Shown: one piece after another, positions 11,616 through 22,393 of the stretch
Layout: each line of letters opens with the position of its first letter
How positions within the stretch are numbered: position 1 is the stretch's first letter
NCBI RefSeq assembly: GCF_025215495.1
Contig: NZ_CP104302.1
Span: 1,426,001 to 1,490,000 of the forward strand
Direction of reading: 5' to 3'
Length of the DNA stretch: 64,000 nucleotides
Source of the DNA: Mycolicibacterium brumae
GTDB lineage: Bacteria; Actinomycetota; Actinomycetes; Mycobacteriales; Mycobacteriaceae
Notes under the pieces: generated by a model
What the model was told of the DNA's origin: nothing
The model's input: only the letters and a program-made list of their open reading frames with translations
The model's database searches: none
Position numbers and translations under genes: made by a program

Positions 11616-11677
11616 CCGCGGTTCGGGGTACCGTTGAAATAGCAGAACTGCTCCAGGACGTTTTTGAGGAGACCTCG

Positions 11678-12049
11678 ATGACCGTTAACGACTCGGCCGC
11701 CCCGGCCGGCGCCACCACCGAAGCCCACGGTGTGACCCTGTCCGACGCCGCCGCCGCCAAGGCGAAGTCGCTGCTCGATCAGGAAGGGCGCGACGACCTC
11801 GCGCTGCGCATCGCCGTTCAGCCCGGCGGCTGCGCCGGCCTGCGCTACAACCTCTTCTTCGACGACCGCACCCTCGACGGCGACCTAGTCGTCGAGTTCG
11901 GCGGCGTCAACCTCACCGTCGACCGGATGAGCGCGCCGTACGTGCAGGGCGCCACCATCGACTTCGTCGACACCATCGAGAAGCAGGGCTTCACCATCGA
12001 CAACCCGAACGCCACCGGCTCCTGCGCCTGCGGCGACTCGTTCAACTGA
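11678..12049 (+). CDS. HesB/IscA family iron-sulfur insertion protein (ErpA-like)
   Basis: A-type Fe-S carrier of 123 residues. The three conserved cysteines are present: one in PGGCAGLRY and two in the C-terminal SCACGDSF. The start ATG 11678 is preceded by a GAGGAGA ribosome-binding site about 8 nt upstream. It sits downstream of glycerate kinase with a 62-bp gap and ends just before a strong bidirectional terminator. The Fe-S targets cannot be told from sequence; proximity to respiratory genes is suggestive only. Confidence 0.92.
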   Translation: MTVNDSAAPAGATTEAHGVTLSDAAAAKAKSLLDQEGRDDLALRIAVQPGGCAGLRYNLFFDDRTLDGDLVVEFGGVNLTVDRMSAPYVQGATIDFVDTIEKQGFTIDNPNATGSCACGDSFN

Positions 12050-12064
12050 GTACTTAAGCACCGC

Positions 12065-12102
12065 AAAACGCGGCCGGTCCCTCGAGGGACCGGCCGCGTT
12101 TT
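12065..12102. terminator. Perfect 38-bp palindrome, bidirectional terminator
   Basis: A perfect inverted repeat: a 19-nt arm beginning AAAACGCGGCCGGTCCC is mirrored exactly, giving a very stable hairpin flanked by A4 on one side and T4 on the other. It therefore works as an intrinsic terminator on both strands. It sits between the convergent hesB-like gene (ends 12049) and the membrane-protein gene (ends 12123). Confidence 0.92.
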
Positions 12103-12122
12103 CGCGTTGAGGGGAACGGGGG

Positions 12123-13127
12123 TCAGAACCCGCCGCCGCGCAATACGTAGGAGCACACCAGGATCTCCTCGCCGGCCACCTGCAGCTGGGCGATGCCCTG
12201 GCGTTCGGCGGTGCCGTTGCCGGGCATGGCGCTGCCCGGGGTCGTTTCCATGGTGAACAGCACCTGGGCGTTGCTGGGGGAGACGAACACCATCGAGTCG
12301 ATCGAGGTGACCTCGGTCCGGGAGAACTGCTTGCGGTAGGCCGCGCTGGCCAGCCGGGCGACCGCGTTCTCCCCGCGGTGGTCGAGCACGCCGTCGTACA
12401 GCCCACACAGCGAGTTGCGAGCGATGACGTCGACATCCTCCTCGGCCAGCGCGTTCAGATAGCTCTGCAGCGCGGCGGTGGCGGTGGCGTCGGTGATCTG
12501 CGCCTGCTGCTGCGCCGACGACGGGTTGTTGTTCACCGCGACCAGCACCGCCACCAGCAGCGCGACAGCCACCGCCAGCGCGATCAGCGGCACCCGCAGC
12601 GTCTTCCAGCGGGAAGCCTTCGGCGGGTACGGGACCGCCGGCGGCAGCATGCCCGGGTAGGCCGGCGGGTTCGCGCCGAAGCGCTGGCGGTACTCCGGCG
12701 AGCCCGGGAACGGCTGCGACGGCTGCGGATAGGGGCCCGGGTACGGACCGGACGGGGGATACGGCCCTGACGGAGGGTAGGGCCCTGACGGAGGGTAGGG
12801 CCCGGCGGCCGGGTACGCGCCGGGGATCGGCTGCTGCGGGCCGGTCGCCGGATCCTGCGGATAGTGGGCCGGCGTCAGCCGGGGGTCGGTCGTCGGGCCG
12901 GAATCCGGTTCCGTGGCGCGCGCCGACTCGGCGCGCGGGGGCTCGTCGGTGATGGCCGGCAGCACCCCGGTGTCCTCGACGCCGAACGAGATCTCTTCCT
13001 CGACGCCCACCTCGCCGGCCTCGTCGCGGTCGCCGGCCTCGTCGACGACGGACTCCTCGATGACAGTCTCTTCGATCCCAGCCCCGTCGGTGTCGGGGTC
13101 CTCCGTCGGCCGCTGGGCATCGGTCAT
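12123..13127 (-). CDS. Pro/Tyr-rich single-TM mycobacterial protein (Rv2203-like)
   Basis: Starts at ATG 13127 (MTDAQRPTEDPDTDGAG) 8 nt after AGGAG and encodes 334 residues. An acidic N-terminal region is followed by a proline/tyrosine-rich segment with GPYPPS repeated three times, which is an 18-bp tandem repeat in the DNA near 12755-12800. One membrane helix follows (VPLIALAVAVALLVAVLVAV), then an external domain of about 110 residues with two cysteines (SLCGLY, LVCSYVL). The outer domain resembles small mycobacterial lumazine-binding/NTF2-like domains, but no function is assigned. Convergent with the hesB-like gene; divergent from adoK. Confidence 0.8.
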   Translation of the reverse strand: MTDAQRPTEDPDTDGAGIEETVIEESVVDEAGDRDEAGEVGVEEEISFGVEDTGVLPAITDEPPRAESARATEPDSGPTTDPRLTPAHYPQDPATGPQQPIPGAYPAAGPYPPSGPYPPSGPYPPSGPYPGPYPQPSQPFPGSPEYRQRFGANPPAYPGMLPPAVPYPPKASRWKTLRVPLIALAVAVALLVAVLVAVNNNPSSAQQQAQITDATATAALQSYLNALAEEDVDVIARNSLCGLYDGVLDHRGENAVARLASAAYRKQFSRTEVTSIDSMVFVSPSNAQVLFTMETTPGSAMPGNGTAERQGIAQLQVAGEEILVCSYVLRGGGF

Positions 13128-13251
13128 CAAGTGGCTCCTGGTCTCGCGGGATCGGATCTCGGCGGTTCGCGCCGCAGGGCGGTGCGCCGGTCTGGTGTAA
13201 GCCAGGTTACCCAACGTGGGCCGATACCAGCGGAAGCGCGGCGTTGGGTAA

Positions 13252-14345
<1,094 letters not shown>

Positions 14346-14346
14346 A

Positions 14347-16278
14347 CTACAGCTCGACGGGGTAGACCGGCTCCTGGATATCCGGGGTCACCGACCCGTC
14401 GATGAAGATCGCGTGCCACAGCATGAAGATCAGCACCGTCCACAACCGGCGGCTGTGATCGATCTCCCCGGTGCGGTGCTCGTCGAGCATCCGGCGCACG
14501 GCGGCCAGATCGACCAGATCGCCGGCTTGGGAGGTGTCGATCATATGGTTGGCCCAGTCCAGCAGCTCACCGGCGCGCAGCCAGTGCCGGATCGGCACCG
14601 GGAAGCCGAGCTTCGGCCGGTTGAGCACATGGGCGGGCACCACCGGCTCCAGCGCGCGGCGCAACGCGTACTTGGTGGTGGTGCGGGTGATCTTCTGATC
14701 CAGCGGCAACCGGGAGGCCACCGCGAACACCTGCGAGTCCAGGAACGGCACCCGCAGTTCGAGGGAATTGGCCATCGTCATCTTGTCGGCCTTGACCAGG
14801 ATGTCGCCGCGCAGCCAGGTGAACAGGTCCAGGTGCTGCATCCGGGCCACCGGATCCCAGCCGGCCGAGGCGTCATACAGCGCGGCGGTGACGTCGGTGT
14901 GCGTCCAATCCTCGCGGAAATCGGGCAGCACCGCACGCAACTGCTCGTCGGAGAAGCTGCGGGCGTTGCCGTAGTAACGCTCCTCCAGGGTCAGCGACCC
15001 GCGGTGCAGCAGGCTCTTGCCGCGCATGCCCTCCGGCAGCGGGCGGCTCATCTTCCCGACCCGCTTGCGCAGCCGCGGCGGCAGGTAGTCGAACGCCTTG
15101 AGCGACAGCGGCTCGCGGTAGATGGTGTAGCCGCCGAACAACTCGTCGGCGCCCTCGCCGGAGAGCACCACCTTGACGTGCTTGCGGGCCTCCCGGGCGA
15201 CGAAGAACAGCGGCACCAGGGCCGGGTCGGCGACCGGCTCGTCGAGGTACCAGACGATCTCCGGCAGCGCGGCGACGAACTCGGTCGGGGAGACCACCTT
15301 GGTGATGTGCCGGGCGCCGATCGCCTCGGCGGAGGCCACCGCGACGTCGATCTCGGAGAAGCCCTCGCGTTCGAACCCGGTGGTGAAGGTGATCAGCTTC
15401 GGGTTGTGCCGGATGGCCAGCGCGGCGATCGCCGTCGAGTCGATGCCGCCGGACAGGAACGCCCCGACGGTCACGTCGGCGCGCATGTGCTTGGCGACGG
15501 AGTCCTCCAGCACGGCGGTGATCTCGTCATAGCGGGCCTGCTCGGCGCCGGCGCGGAACGCCAAGACGGGGAACTTCGGGGTGAAGTAGCGGGTGACGGC
15601 AGGCGCCTCGCCGGGCCGGATCACCGCGTAGCTGCCGGACTCCAGCCGTCGCACCCCGGTGGTGAGGGTCTCCGGCTCCGGCACGTACTGCAGCACCGTG
15701 TAGTGCTGCACCGCGCGGACATCGATGCCGGTGTCGACGCCGAGGCGGCCGGCCAGGTCCATCAGACACTTCTTCTCGCTGCCCAACACCGTGCCGCCGG
15801 GGCCGGTGGCCATGAACAGCGGCTTGATGCCGAACGGGTCGCGGGCGCAGAACAACACGCCGGTGGCGGTGTCCCACAGCGCGAAGGCGAACATGCCGCG
15901 CAGCTTCGGCAGCACATCGGGGCCCCAGTGGTGGAACCCGGCCACGATGGCTTCGCCGTCGCCCTCAGTGGCGAACTGCGCGCCGAACTCGTCGGCCAGC
16001 TGCTCGCGCAATTCCAGATAGTTGTAGATCTCCCCGTTGAACACCAGCACGTAGCGGTCCGGGGACTCCGGCGGGCCCCAGCGCAGCGGCTGGTGCGAGT
16101 GCGCGATATCGATGATGGAGAGCCGGTTGAAACCGAGCACCACCTGAGCGTCGGACCAGGTTCCGGGCTCGTCGGGACCGCGGTGGCGCATCAGGTGCGA
16201 CGCGCCGGCGACCGCGTCAACCAGATCGTCGGTTACGGGATTTCCGGGGGCGCACACCAGCGCAAGCAGTCCACACAT
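14347..16278 (-). CDS. asnB: Asparagine synthetase (glutamine-hydrolysing)
   Basis: Class II amidotransferase making asparagine (or amidating another carboxylate) from glutamine. Start ATG 16278 is set by the need for the catalytic cysteine at position 2 ([11 protein letters not shown]). The N-terminal glutaminase domain includes [11 protein letters not shown] and [12 protein letters not shown]. The synthetase domain has the ATP-binding [12 protein letters not shown] loop, [14 protein letters not shown] and a C-terminal [11 protein letters not shown] region. Its 643 residues match the Rv2201 type. Divergent from ctaC with 123 bp between. Confidence 0.93.
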   Translation of the reverse strand: MCGLLALVCAPGNPVTDDLVDAVAGASHLMRHRGPDEPGTWSDAQVVLGFNRLSIIDIAHSHQPLRWGPPESPDRYVLVFNGEIYNYLELREQLADEFGAQFATEGDGEAIVAGFHHWGPDVLPKLRGMFAFALWDTATGVLFCARDPFGIKPLFMATGPGGTVLGSEKKCLMDLAGRLGVDTGIDVRAVQHYTVLQYVPEPETLTTGVRRLESGSYAVIRPGEAPAVTRYFTPKFPVLAFRAGAEQARYDEITAVLEDSVAKHMRADVTVGAFLSGGIDSTAIAALAIRHNPKLITFTTGFEREGFSEIDVAVASAEAIGARHITKVVSPTEFVAALPEIVWYLDEPVADPALVPLFFVAREARKHVKVVLSGEGADELFGGYTIYREPLSLKAFDYLPPRLRKRVGKMSRPLPEGMRGKSLLHRGSLTLEERYYGNARSFSDEQLRAVLPDFREDWTHTDVTAALYDASAGWDPVARMQHLDLFTWLRGDILVKADKMTMANSLELRVPFLDSQVFAVASRLPLDQKITRTTTKYALRRALEPVVPAHVLNRPKLGFPVPIRHWLRAGELLDWANHMIDTSQAGDLVDLAAVRRMLDEHRTGEIDHSRRLWTVLIFMLWHAIFIDGSVTPDIQEPVYPVEL

Positions 16279-16401
16279 CGAGGCAAGTATGCCCGATTGG
16301 GCAGGTGTGTCACGCTCGGCGAACTCATGTGGTCTACGCTGCGTAGTATTCGATTCGCGACGCAGCCCATGCGACTGGAATTGCACACAGGAGGCGCCAC
16401 C

Positions 16402-17448
16402 GTGAGAACCCGCGGGCAAGGCATTTCCGGACCCCGCTCGACGCGGCTCCGGAAGATCGCTCTGGTCGGGATGCTGGCTGTCACAGCCATCGCCATGAGC
16501 GGTTGCACCTGGAAGGACGCCATCGGGCTCGGCTGGCCCAAGGGCGCCACCGACCAGGCCAAACCCAACTATGAACTGTGGATCTGGTCGGTCGTCGCGG
16601 CCTTCGTGATCGGCGCGATCGTGCTGTTCCTGCTGTTCTGGACCACCACCTTCCATCGCCATAAGAAGGGCGATCGGGAACTGCCCCGCCAGTTCGGCTA
16701 CAACATGCCGCTGGAGCTGGTCCTCACCATCATTCCGTTCGTCATCATCTCGATCCTCTTCTACTTCACCGTGAAGGTGCAGGACGAGATGACCCACCTC
16801 GCTGACGACCCCGAGGTCGTCGTCGACGTGACCGCGTTCCAGTGGAACTGGAAGTTCGGCTATCAGAAGGTCAACTTCGACGGCCTGAACTACGACGGCG
16901 TCGACGAGACCCGCCAGGGCAAGCTCACCTCGGCGCCCGAGGGCGTCGACGAGCACGGCCACGAGAAGGTCGGCGCGATCCGCGGCAAGAACCCCACCGA
17001 CCTGAGCTTCCTGAACTTCGACAAGATCGAGACGCTGGGCACCAGCTCGGAGATCCCGGTCCTGGTGCTGCCGGCGCAGAAGCGCGTCGAGTTCGTGCTG
17101 AACGCCCGCGACGTGGTGCACTCGTTCTGGGTGCCGGAGTTCCTGTTCAAGCGCGACGTGATGCCGTACCCGGCGGCGAACAACCAGGTCAACCGGTTCC
17201 AGGTGACGGGAATGGACGAGGGCGCTGTGGTCGGCCGATGCGCTGAGATGTGCGGCACCTACCACGCGATGATGAACTTCGAGATCCGTACGGTCAGCCC
17301 GGAGAACTTCAAGACCTACCTGGCCAAGCGTGAGCAGGGCGCCAGCAACGCCGAGGCGCTGCAGGCCATCGGCGAACCGCCGCTGGCCGTCACCACGGCG
17401 CCGTTCGACACTCGCCGCGGCGAGCAGGCGCCCGAGCCCAGGAACTAG
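16402..17448 (+). CDS. ctaC: Cytochrome c oxidase subunit II (lipoprotein)
   Basis: CuA-bearing subunit of the aa3 oxidase in the bcc-aa3 supercomplex. GTG 16402 is chosen because AGGAGG lies 7 nt upstream and the product starts with a basic n-region and a lipobox ending SGC (about residue 34). Two membrane helices follow ([37 protein letters not shown]), then the cupredoxin domain. CuA ligands are visible in [11 protein letters not shown] and [14 protein letters not shown] (about residues 230-285). ctaF follows 30 bp downstream. Product 348 residues. Confidence 0.95.
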   Translation: MRTRGQGISGPRSTRLRKIALVGMLAVTAIAMSGCTWKDAIGLGWPKGATDQAKPNYELWIWSVVAAFVIGAIVLFLLFWTTTFHRHKKGDRELPRQFGYNMPLELVLTIIPFVIISILFYFTVKVQDEMTHLADDPEVVVDVTAFQWNWKFGYQKVNFDGLNYDGVDETRQGKLTSAPEGVDEHGHEKVGAIRGKNPTDLSFLNFDKIETLGTSSEIPVLVLPAQKRVEFVLNARDVVHSFWVPEFLFKRDVMPYPAANNQVNRFQVTGMDEGAVVGRCAEMCGTYHAMMNFEIRTVSPENFKTYLAKREQGASNAEALQAIGEPPLAVTTAPFDTRRGEQAPEPRN

Positions 17449-17478
17449 GAACGCAGAACAGGGAGCAGGGGACACCTC

Positions 17479-17898
17479 ATGCATATTGAAGCCAGGATCA
17501 TGGAGATCCTGACCGCGTTCTTCATCCTCGCGACCATCGGCTACGGCGTCCTGACCGCCATGTTCGCCACCAGCGGTCTGGAGTGGGTGGGCGTCGTCGC
17601 CCTCGCGCTGTCCGGCGGCCTGACGCTGATCATCGGCACCTTCTTCCGTTTCGTGGCCCGCCGCCTGGACACCCGGCCCGAGGACTACGACGAGGCGGAG
17701 ATCGCCGACGGCGCGGGCGAGCTGGGCTTCTACAGCCCGCACAGCTGGTGGCCCATCCTGATCGCGCTGTCCGCCTCGGTCACCGCGGTGGCCGGCGCGC
17801 TGTGGCTGCCGTGGCTGCTGGTGGCCGGCGTGGCCTTCATCCTGATGTCGGTTTCCGGCCTGGTCTTCGAGTACTACGTCGGCGCCGAGAAGCACTGA
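17479..17898 (+). CDS. ctaF: Cytochrome c oxidase subunit IV
   Basis: Small actinobacterial oxidase subunit of 139 residues ([20 protein letters not shown]). Four hydrophobic segments are visible: an N-terminal pair, then [20 protein letters not shown] and [20 protein letters not shown], with the conserved end [12 protein letters not shown] 17479 follows GGGAGCAGGGG at a rather long distance. Co-transcription with ctaC is likely. Confidence 0.93.
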   Translation: MHIEARIMEILTAFFILATIGYGVLTAMFATSGLEWVGVVALALSGGLTLIIGTFFRFVARRLDTRPEDYDEAEIADGAGELGFYSPHSWWPILIALSASVTAVAGALWLPWLLVAGVAFILMSVSGLVFEYYVGAEKH

Positions 17899-18049
17899 TT
17901 TTTCTCCCCTGAACCCGCAGGTGTCGGTCCGGTAACACCGGCGCCGCGCACCGTGGTCAATCCAGGGTCGGGCCGTCGGCGTTGGGTAGGGTGATCCCGC
18001 AGGATCCCCTGCCGCTGGCAGGCGCACGTCGTCACGAAGGACACACAGA

Positions 18050-18979
18050 ATGAGCGAGGCGGAGCCAGGCGCGGAGTCCGGCGGCCGTCATCGGGAACCC
18101 GACGCGGGCGCGGAGGAAGACCTCACCGATTACGTGGACGCCGAAATCGTCGACGACGACGTCGAAGGAAACTTCGACGAGCCCGAGGATCCGGATCCGC
18201 AGACCTACCAGGCGTACTCCGCGCCGGAGGCCGAGCACATCACCAGCGCGCCATACGTTCCGGCCGACCTGGCGTTGTATGAGTACGACGACTTCGAGCA
18301 CATCACCGAATACCAGGACGCCCGCCCGCCGCGCTGGCCCTGGATCGTCGGCGTCACCGCCATCCTGGCCGCGATCGCGCTGGTCGTGTCGGTGTCGGTG
18401 CTGGTGACCCGCACCGAGACCCGCGACACCGCCGGCGCCGGGACCACGACGACCGTCGCTCCCACCACGCCCGAGCACGACGCCATCCCGACCAGCGTGC
18501 CGCCGCCGGAGCCGTCTCCGGAACCTCCGCCGCCGGAGCCCTCCCCGGAGCCGCCACCGCCCCCGTCGCCGACGCAGCCGCCGCCCCCGCCGCCGGAGCC
18601 CGAGCCGACGCAGCCGCCGACCGTGGTGGCCCCGGAACCCGAGCCCGAACCCGAACCGTCTCCGGAGCCGCCGCCTCCGACGACGACCCCGCCGCCGACG
18701 CGCTCGGCGCCGAAGCAGATCACCTATTCGGTGACCGGGACCAAGTCGCCGGGTGACATCATCACAGTCACCTACACCGACGCCAACGGCAGGAGTAAGA
18801 CCCTGCGCAACGTCTACATCCCGTGGTCGTTCACCGTGACCCCGATCTCCCAATCCGAAGTGGGATCGGTGTCGGCGTCGAGCCTGTTCCTGGTGAGCAG
18901 GCTGAACTGTTCGATCACCACCAGCGACGGGCAAACCCTGTCGTCCAACCAGAGCAACTCCGCGCAGACGGCCTGCTGA
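18050..18979 (+). CDS. mmpS3: MmpS3-type membrane protein with Pro-rich linker
   Basis: 309 residues from ATG 18050. An acidic cytoplasmic N-terminus is followed by one membrane helix ([21 protein letters not shown], about residues 102-122). A Thr-rich stalk and a long periplasmic proline/glutamate segment (repeats of PPPEPSPEP, about residues 150-215) lead to a C-terminal MmpS domain ([20 protein letters not shown] ... [20 protein letters not shown]). The Pro-rich linker could span the periplasm or peptidoglycan. MmpS3 in mycobacteria is not paired with an adjacent MmpL gene, as here. Located between ctaF and the small membrane gene. Confidence 0.9.
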   Translation: MSEAEPGAESGGRHREPDAGAEEDLTDYVDAEIVDDDVEGNFDEPEDPDPQTYQAYSAPEAEHITSAPYVPADLALYEYDDFEHITEYQDARPPRWPWIVGVTAILAAIALVVSVSVLVTRTETRDTAGAGTTTTVAPTTPEHDAIPTSVPPPEPSPEPPPPEPSPEPPPPPSPTQPPPPPPEPEPTQPPTVVAPEPEPEPEPSPEPPPPTTTPPPTRSAPKQITYSVTGTKSPGDIITVTYTDANGRSKTLRNVYIPWSFTVTPISQSEVGSVSASSLFLVSRLNCSITTSDGQTLSSNQSNSAQTAC

Positions 18980-19004
18980 TGGGCCGCTGTACAGGGAACG
19001 AGGC

Positions 19005-19634
19005 ATGAACATGGCAGACCGCAGCCCGCTGGCCCGATTTATGGGATCTCCGGAGGACACCGACCGCGCGTCGATCATCGGCTGCGGCGTGGTCTGGCTG
19101 ATCACGCTGGCGCTGACCGTCGCGGCCCTGGTCGCGCTGGCCGGGATGGGCTCCCCGGAGCGCCCCGAGGTCGAGGTCGACGGCGACGGCGGCTCCACCT
19201 GGTGGCTCTGGCTGATCATCGGGGTGTCCGCGGCGATCATCGCCGGGTCGATCCCGCTGCTGATCCGCGCCCGTCGCGCCGCCGAGGCCGAGCCGTCCCG
19301 GGTGGCGGTGTCCCGCCCGGTGCTGCGCAAGGCCGTCGACCGGGATCCGAGCGAGCCTGCCGAGCCTGCCGCGAAGAAGAGCCCGGTGGCCCCGGAGGTC
19401 CTGGACCGGATCCTGCTGCGCGGCCTGCTCGCCGTGCTGACCCCGACGGGCGCCGCGCTCGGCGCGGTGGCCCTGTCCGCGCTGCTGATGGCCCGCAGCT
19501 ACGACACCGCGGCCTGGATCTTCCTCGGCATCGCCGGCGCGATCACCGTCGCGATGGTGGTGGTGCCGGAGTTGTTCGTCAAGGAGCTCAAGAACGAGGT
19601 GGCCGCCGGGCGGGACGAGCTCGCCGACGCCTGA
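19005..19634 (+). CDS. Small mycobacterial membrane protein (DUF2561/Rv2197c-like)
   Basis: 209 residues from ATG 19005; a second in-frame ATG lies two codons on. Four membrane helices are visible: VVWLITLALTVAALVALAGM, WWLWLIIGVSAAIIAGSIPL, and a C-terminal pair around VLTPTGAALGAVALSALLM and AWIFLGIAGAITVAMVVVP. A basic cytoplasmic loop separates the two pairs. Function unknown. Its last codons and stop are part of a direct repeat that is interrupted by the IS21-family element (see 19628-19696). Confidence 0.78.
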   Translation: MNMADRSPLARFMGSPEDTDRASIIGCGVVWLITLALTVAALVALAGMGSPERPEVEVDGDGGSTWWLWLIIGVSAAIIAGSIPLLIRARRAAEAEPSRVAVSRPVLRKAVDRDPSEPAEPAAKKSPVAPEVLDRILLRGLLAVLTPTGAALGAVALSALLMARSYDTAAWIFLGIAGAITVAMVVVPELFVKELKNEVAAGRDELADA

Positions 19635-19696
19635 GTCGACGAGCGGGCGAGCCTGCGAGTCCGTGAGGAGAGCTCGGGCGTTCTGGCACCGCCTGA
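19628..19696. repeat. Duplicated 3' end of the Rv2197c-like gene, second copy split by IS21
   Basis: A 24-bp string starting cgcctgagtcgacgagc at 19628 contains the gene's TGA. Its second copy begins at 19690, is cut by the IS21-type element after cgcctga, and resumes at 23847-23863. Before IS insertion the two copies would have had a 62-bp period with 38 nt of unique sequence between them. The 5-bp IS target CCTGA lies inside the second copy. Confidence 0.7.
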
Positions 19697-19765
19697 TGTT
19701 TAGCAGGGGCGTTCGGTAGCGGTTGTGTGACGAAGTGGTAGCGCGGGCGCGGGGATCGGGTAGCG
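19697..19765. repeat. Left end of IS21 element with three GGTAGCG sites
   Basis: Terminal inverted repeat plus three copies of a GTAGCG core (19714-19721, 19736-19743, 19758-19765) at a 22-bp period. Such multiple terminal repeats are the expected transposase-binding sites of IS21-family elements. Confidence 0.85.
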
Positions 19766-19784
19766 GTCCTCGCGCCCGCGCTTT

Positions 19785-20546
19785 CTACTCGGTCGCAGTC
19801 TCGTGGCCGTGCCGGCGCATGTTGGGTCCGTCGAGCTGGACCAGTTCGGCGGTGGAGACGATGCGGTTGAGGATGGACTCGGCGATGACAGCGTCGTGTA
19901 GGGATCGGTACCAGTCTTCGGGGTCGAATTGGCTGGTGACGACGGTGGATCCGCGGCCTTCTCGGGCGGCGAGGATGTTGAGCAGTTCGGCGGCGGTTTC
20001 GCCGGTGATCGGGGTGGTCAGGAAGTCGTCGAGGACGAGCAGTTCGCAGGTGTGCACGCCGGTGAGGAACGTCAGCCGCCCGGCGTCGTGGCGTTGGTAG
20101 ACCGCGAGCTGGTTGGCCAGGTCGTCGAGCCGGAAGTATCTGGCGGTGTAGTCCCGGCGGCAGGCGGCGTTGACCAGGGCTTGGGCCAGATACGACTTGC
20201 CGACGCTGGATTTGCCGAGGATGACCAAGTTGTGTGTGCGGTCGATCCACCGGCATGCGGCGAGGCGCTCGATCAAGTCCCGGTTGATGTTTCGGCCATC
20301 GAGGTAGTGGATGTCTTCGACGCAGGCCGCTGGATTCGGTGTCCGGGAGGCTTTGAGGAGCTTGAGCACACGCCGCTCGGCGCGAGCGGCGGTCTCCTGC
20401 TCCAGGGCGTGGCGGATCTTTCGGGAGAAGCTCCACTGGTCGTAGGTGGGGTCGTTGGCGATGTCGATGACGGCTTCGCCGAAGGCGGTCATCCGCAGTT
20501 TGGTGAACACGGGCATGTCATCGACGCTGAGGTGCTGGTCATTCAT
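19785..20546 (-). CDS. istB: IstB-like ATP-binding transposition helper
   Basis: AAA+ ATPase of the IS21 family that assists the IstA transposase in target selection. The 253-residue protein has Walker A in LGKSSVGKSYLAQ and Walker B in ELLVLDDFL, followed by a sensor-like TSQFDPEDWYRS. It starts at ATG 20546, overlapping the istA stop (ATGA). The reading frame appears intact, unlike istA. Confidence 0.93.
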   Translation of the reverse strand: MNDQHLSVDDMPVFTKLRMTAFGEAVIDIANDPTYDQWSFSRKIRHALEQETAARAERRVLKLLKASRTPNPAACVEDIHYLDGRNINRDLIERLAACRWIDRTHNLVILGKSSVGKSYLAQALVNAACRRDYTARYFRLDDLANQLAVYQRHDAGRLTFLTGVHTCELLVLDDFLTTPITGETAAELLNILAAREGRGSTVVTSQFDPEDWYRSLHDAVIAESILNRIVSTAELVQLDGPNMRRHGHETATE

Positions 20547-20929
20547 CGCTGGACTCCCGCCCCGGCGTCATCGCCACCGTCATCGGTGCGCCGGTCACCG
20601 GTGGTGAGCGCGTCGAGGCTGAACGCTTCGGCGCCGGCCAGGTGCGCGCGGCTGGTGTCACGGCCGGCCACCCCGGCCGCTGCGGGTCTGGATGCTGGCG
20701 TGATCGGGTTGGCGGCATCGCCGTCCCCGCCGATGGTGGTGGGTCGTTGGTTGCCGTCGGCGCGCAGCGCGCTGATGCGGTGTTTGACCGCGGTGTAGGT
20801 GATCGGCCGGTGCGCGTCCTCGGCGATGAGCTCGCGGCAGGCAGCCTCCAGCAGCATCCGGTTGGCGCTGGCGCGTTTGCCCAGGTCCAGGATGTTCATG
20901 CAGGACCGGTAGCCCTGGGCCTCGATCGC
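20543..20929 (-). pseudogene. istA: istA 3' part, cut off by IS256-family insertion
   Basis: Reading from the IS256 junction, the frame runs AIEAQGYRSCMNILDLGKRA and on for about 125 codons to the TGA at 20543. This is the C-terminal portion of an IS21 transposase: MNILDLGKRASANRMLLEAA and a basic, low-complexity end. It continues in the same frame from the codons GCG ATC GAG on the other side of the inserted IS (22394-22402), showing that the two halves were one gene. Confidence 0.9.
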
Positions 20930-22393
20930 GAGCGTGTCAAGTCTTTTGTGTAAGTCGTTTCCTCTGATGTTGTCGTTTGGTGTGTTCTACAGGTGGGGCT
21001 CGATGCGGTCTGGGTAGACCAGCACGAGCTGTTCGAGGGCTTTCTTCCAGTTGGTGACCACTTGTCCTTCCACGAGGCGTCCGGCGGCCTTTCGGTTATG
21101 TTTCTGGCCGCGTTCCTTGGCCCGTTCGGCGGCGCGTTTGTCTTCGATGTTGCAGATCGCCAGCCAGAGCAGTTTCACCACCGCGGCGTCGTTGGGGAAC
21201 TGCCCGCGGGTCTTGGTGACCTTGCGAAGTTGGTAGTTCAACGACTCGATCGAGTTGGTCGTGTAGATCACCCGGCGTAGCTCTGGAGGGAACTCCAGGA
21301 AGGGGATGAATTGCTCCCATGATCGATCGAAAACCATTGTCACAGTGGGGTTTTTCTTGCCCAAATCTGATGCGGTGAACGCATCCAGCTCGGCGCGGGC
21401 GGCATCGGCGTCAGCGGCGGTGTAGATCGGCTTGAGCGCGGCGGCCACGGCCTTGCGGTCCTTGTAGGACACGAACCGCAGCGCGTTGCGGATCAGGTGC
21501 ACCACGCAGGTCTGGACGGTGGCCTGCGACCAGGTCGCCGTGATGGCCTCGGGGAACCCGGTGAGCCCGTCGCAGCACACGATAAGCACGTCACGCACCC
21601 CTCGGTTGGCCAGATCAGCGCAGACCGACGCCCAGAACGAGGCTCCTTCGTTCTGCTGGACCCAGATGCCCAGGACATGCTTGACGCCGGCCATATCGAC
21701 GCCCACGGCGATGTGCGCGGCCTTGTTGCGGGTGTGGCCGCCGTCTTTGACCTTCACCACGATCGCGTCGAGGTAGATCACCGGGTACAGCGCATCCAAC
21801 GGGCGACGCTGCCAGGCAAGGACCTCATCGGAGATCTCGTCGACGATCTTGGAGATCGTCTCATGAGACACCTCGGCGCCGATCGTTGATTGCAGGTGAA
21901 ATTGGATGTCCCGCAACGTCATCCCGCCGGCATACAGCGAAACGATCATGTCATCGAGCCCACCGAGCCGGCGCTGTCCCTTGGGCACCAGCCGCGGCGT
22001 GAACGACCCGTCACGGTCCCGAGGCACCTCCAACGAGACCGGGCCGGCCTCAGTCTGCACGGTCTTGGCCGAGTGCCCGTTACGGGCGTTCGGCAGGCCC
22101 CGGCCGGCCGGGTCGCCCTTCTCATAGCCGAGATGATCGGTCAGCTCGGCGGCCAGGCCCCGCTCCAACGCGAGCTTGATCAGCCCGGGCAGCAGGCCAC
22201 CCTCACCGGTCAGCGCGACCTCGCCGGAGTCGATCGAGGCCAGCAGCTCATCGACCGCCCCGGATGCCCGCAGCGCCTCGGCCACCTCCACCGTCGACGC
22301 GGCCTCAGCCAGCCGCGCGTCCAAATCCCGATCTGTCGTCATGCCCTGAGATCCTTCCCTTGTCAGGACTTACACAGACCATCTGACACCCCC
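20930..22393 (-). mobile_element. IS256-family insertion sequence nested in istA
   Basis: A 1464-bp element with imperfect inverted repeats of about 28 bp: the left end reads gagcgtgtcaagtc, and the reverse complement of the right end reads gggggtgtcagatg. Both continue into tgtgtaagtc. It is flanked by an 8-bp target duplication TCGATCGC (20922-20929 and 22394-22401), typical of IS256. It carries one transposase gene. Confidence 0.9.
20987..22342 (-). CDS. IS256-family (mutator-type) transposase
   Basis: The 451-residue transposase has the mutator layout: an N-terminal region with ERGLAAELTDHLGYEKGDP, then catalytic aspartates in VIYLDAIVVKV and IVCCDGLTGF, and a catalytic glutamate in TTNSIESLNYQLRK. 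The frame is uninterrupted, so the element may still be active. ATG 22342 lies 51 bp inside the right terminal repeat. Confidence 0.94.
   Translation of the reverse strand: MTTDRDLDARLAEAASTVEVAEALRASGAVDELLASIDSGEVALTGEGGLLPGLIKLALERGLAAELTDHLGYEKGDPAGRGLPNARNGHSAKTVQTEAGPVSLEVPRDRDGSFTPRLVPKGQRRLGGLDDMIVSLYAGGMTLRDIQFHLQSTIGAEVSHETISKIVDEISDEVLAWQRRPLDALYPVIYLDAIVVKVKDGGHTRNKAAHIAVGVDMAGVKHVLGIWVQQNEGASFWASVCADLANRGVRDVLIVCCDGLTGFPEAITATWSQATVQTCVVHLIRNALRFVSYKDRKAVAAALKPIYTAADADAARAELDAFTASDLGKKNPTVTMVFDRSWEQFIPFLEFPPELRRVIYTTNSIESLNYQLRKVTKTRGQFPNDAAVVKLLWLAICNIEDKRAAERAKERGQKHNRKAAGRLVEGQVVTNWKKALEQLVLVYPDRIEPHL

Noticed and set aside
14413..16401. Upstream in-frame extension of ctaC across asnB
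   Set aside because: A perfect AGGAGG, signal peptide and lipobox place the ctaC start at 16402; the extension is antisense to asnB.
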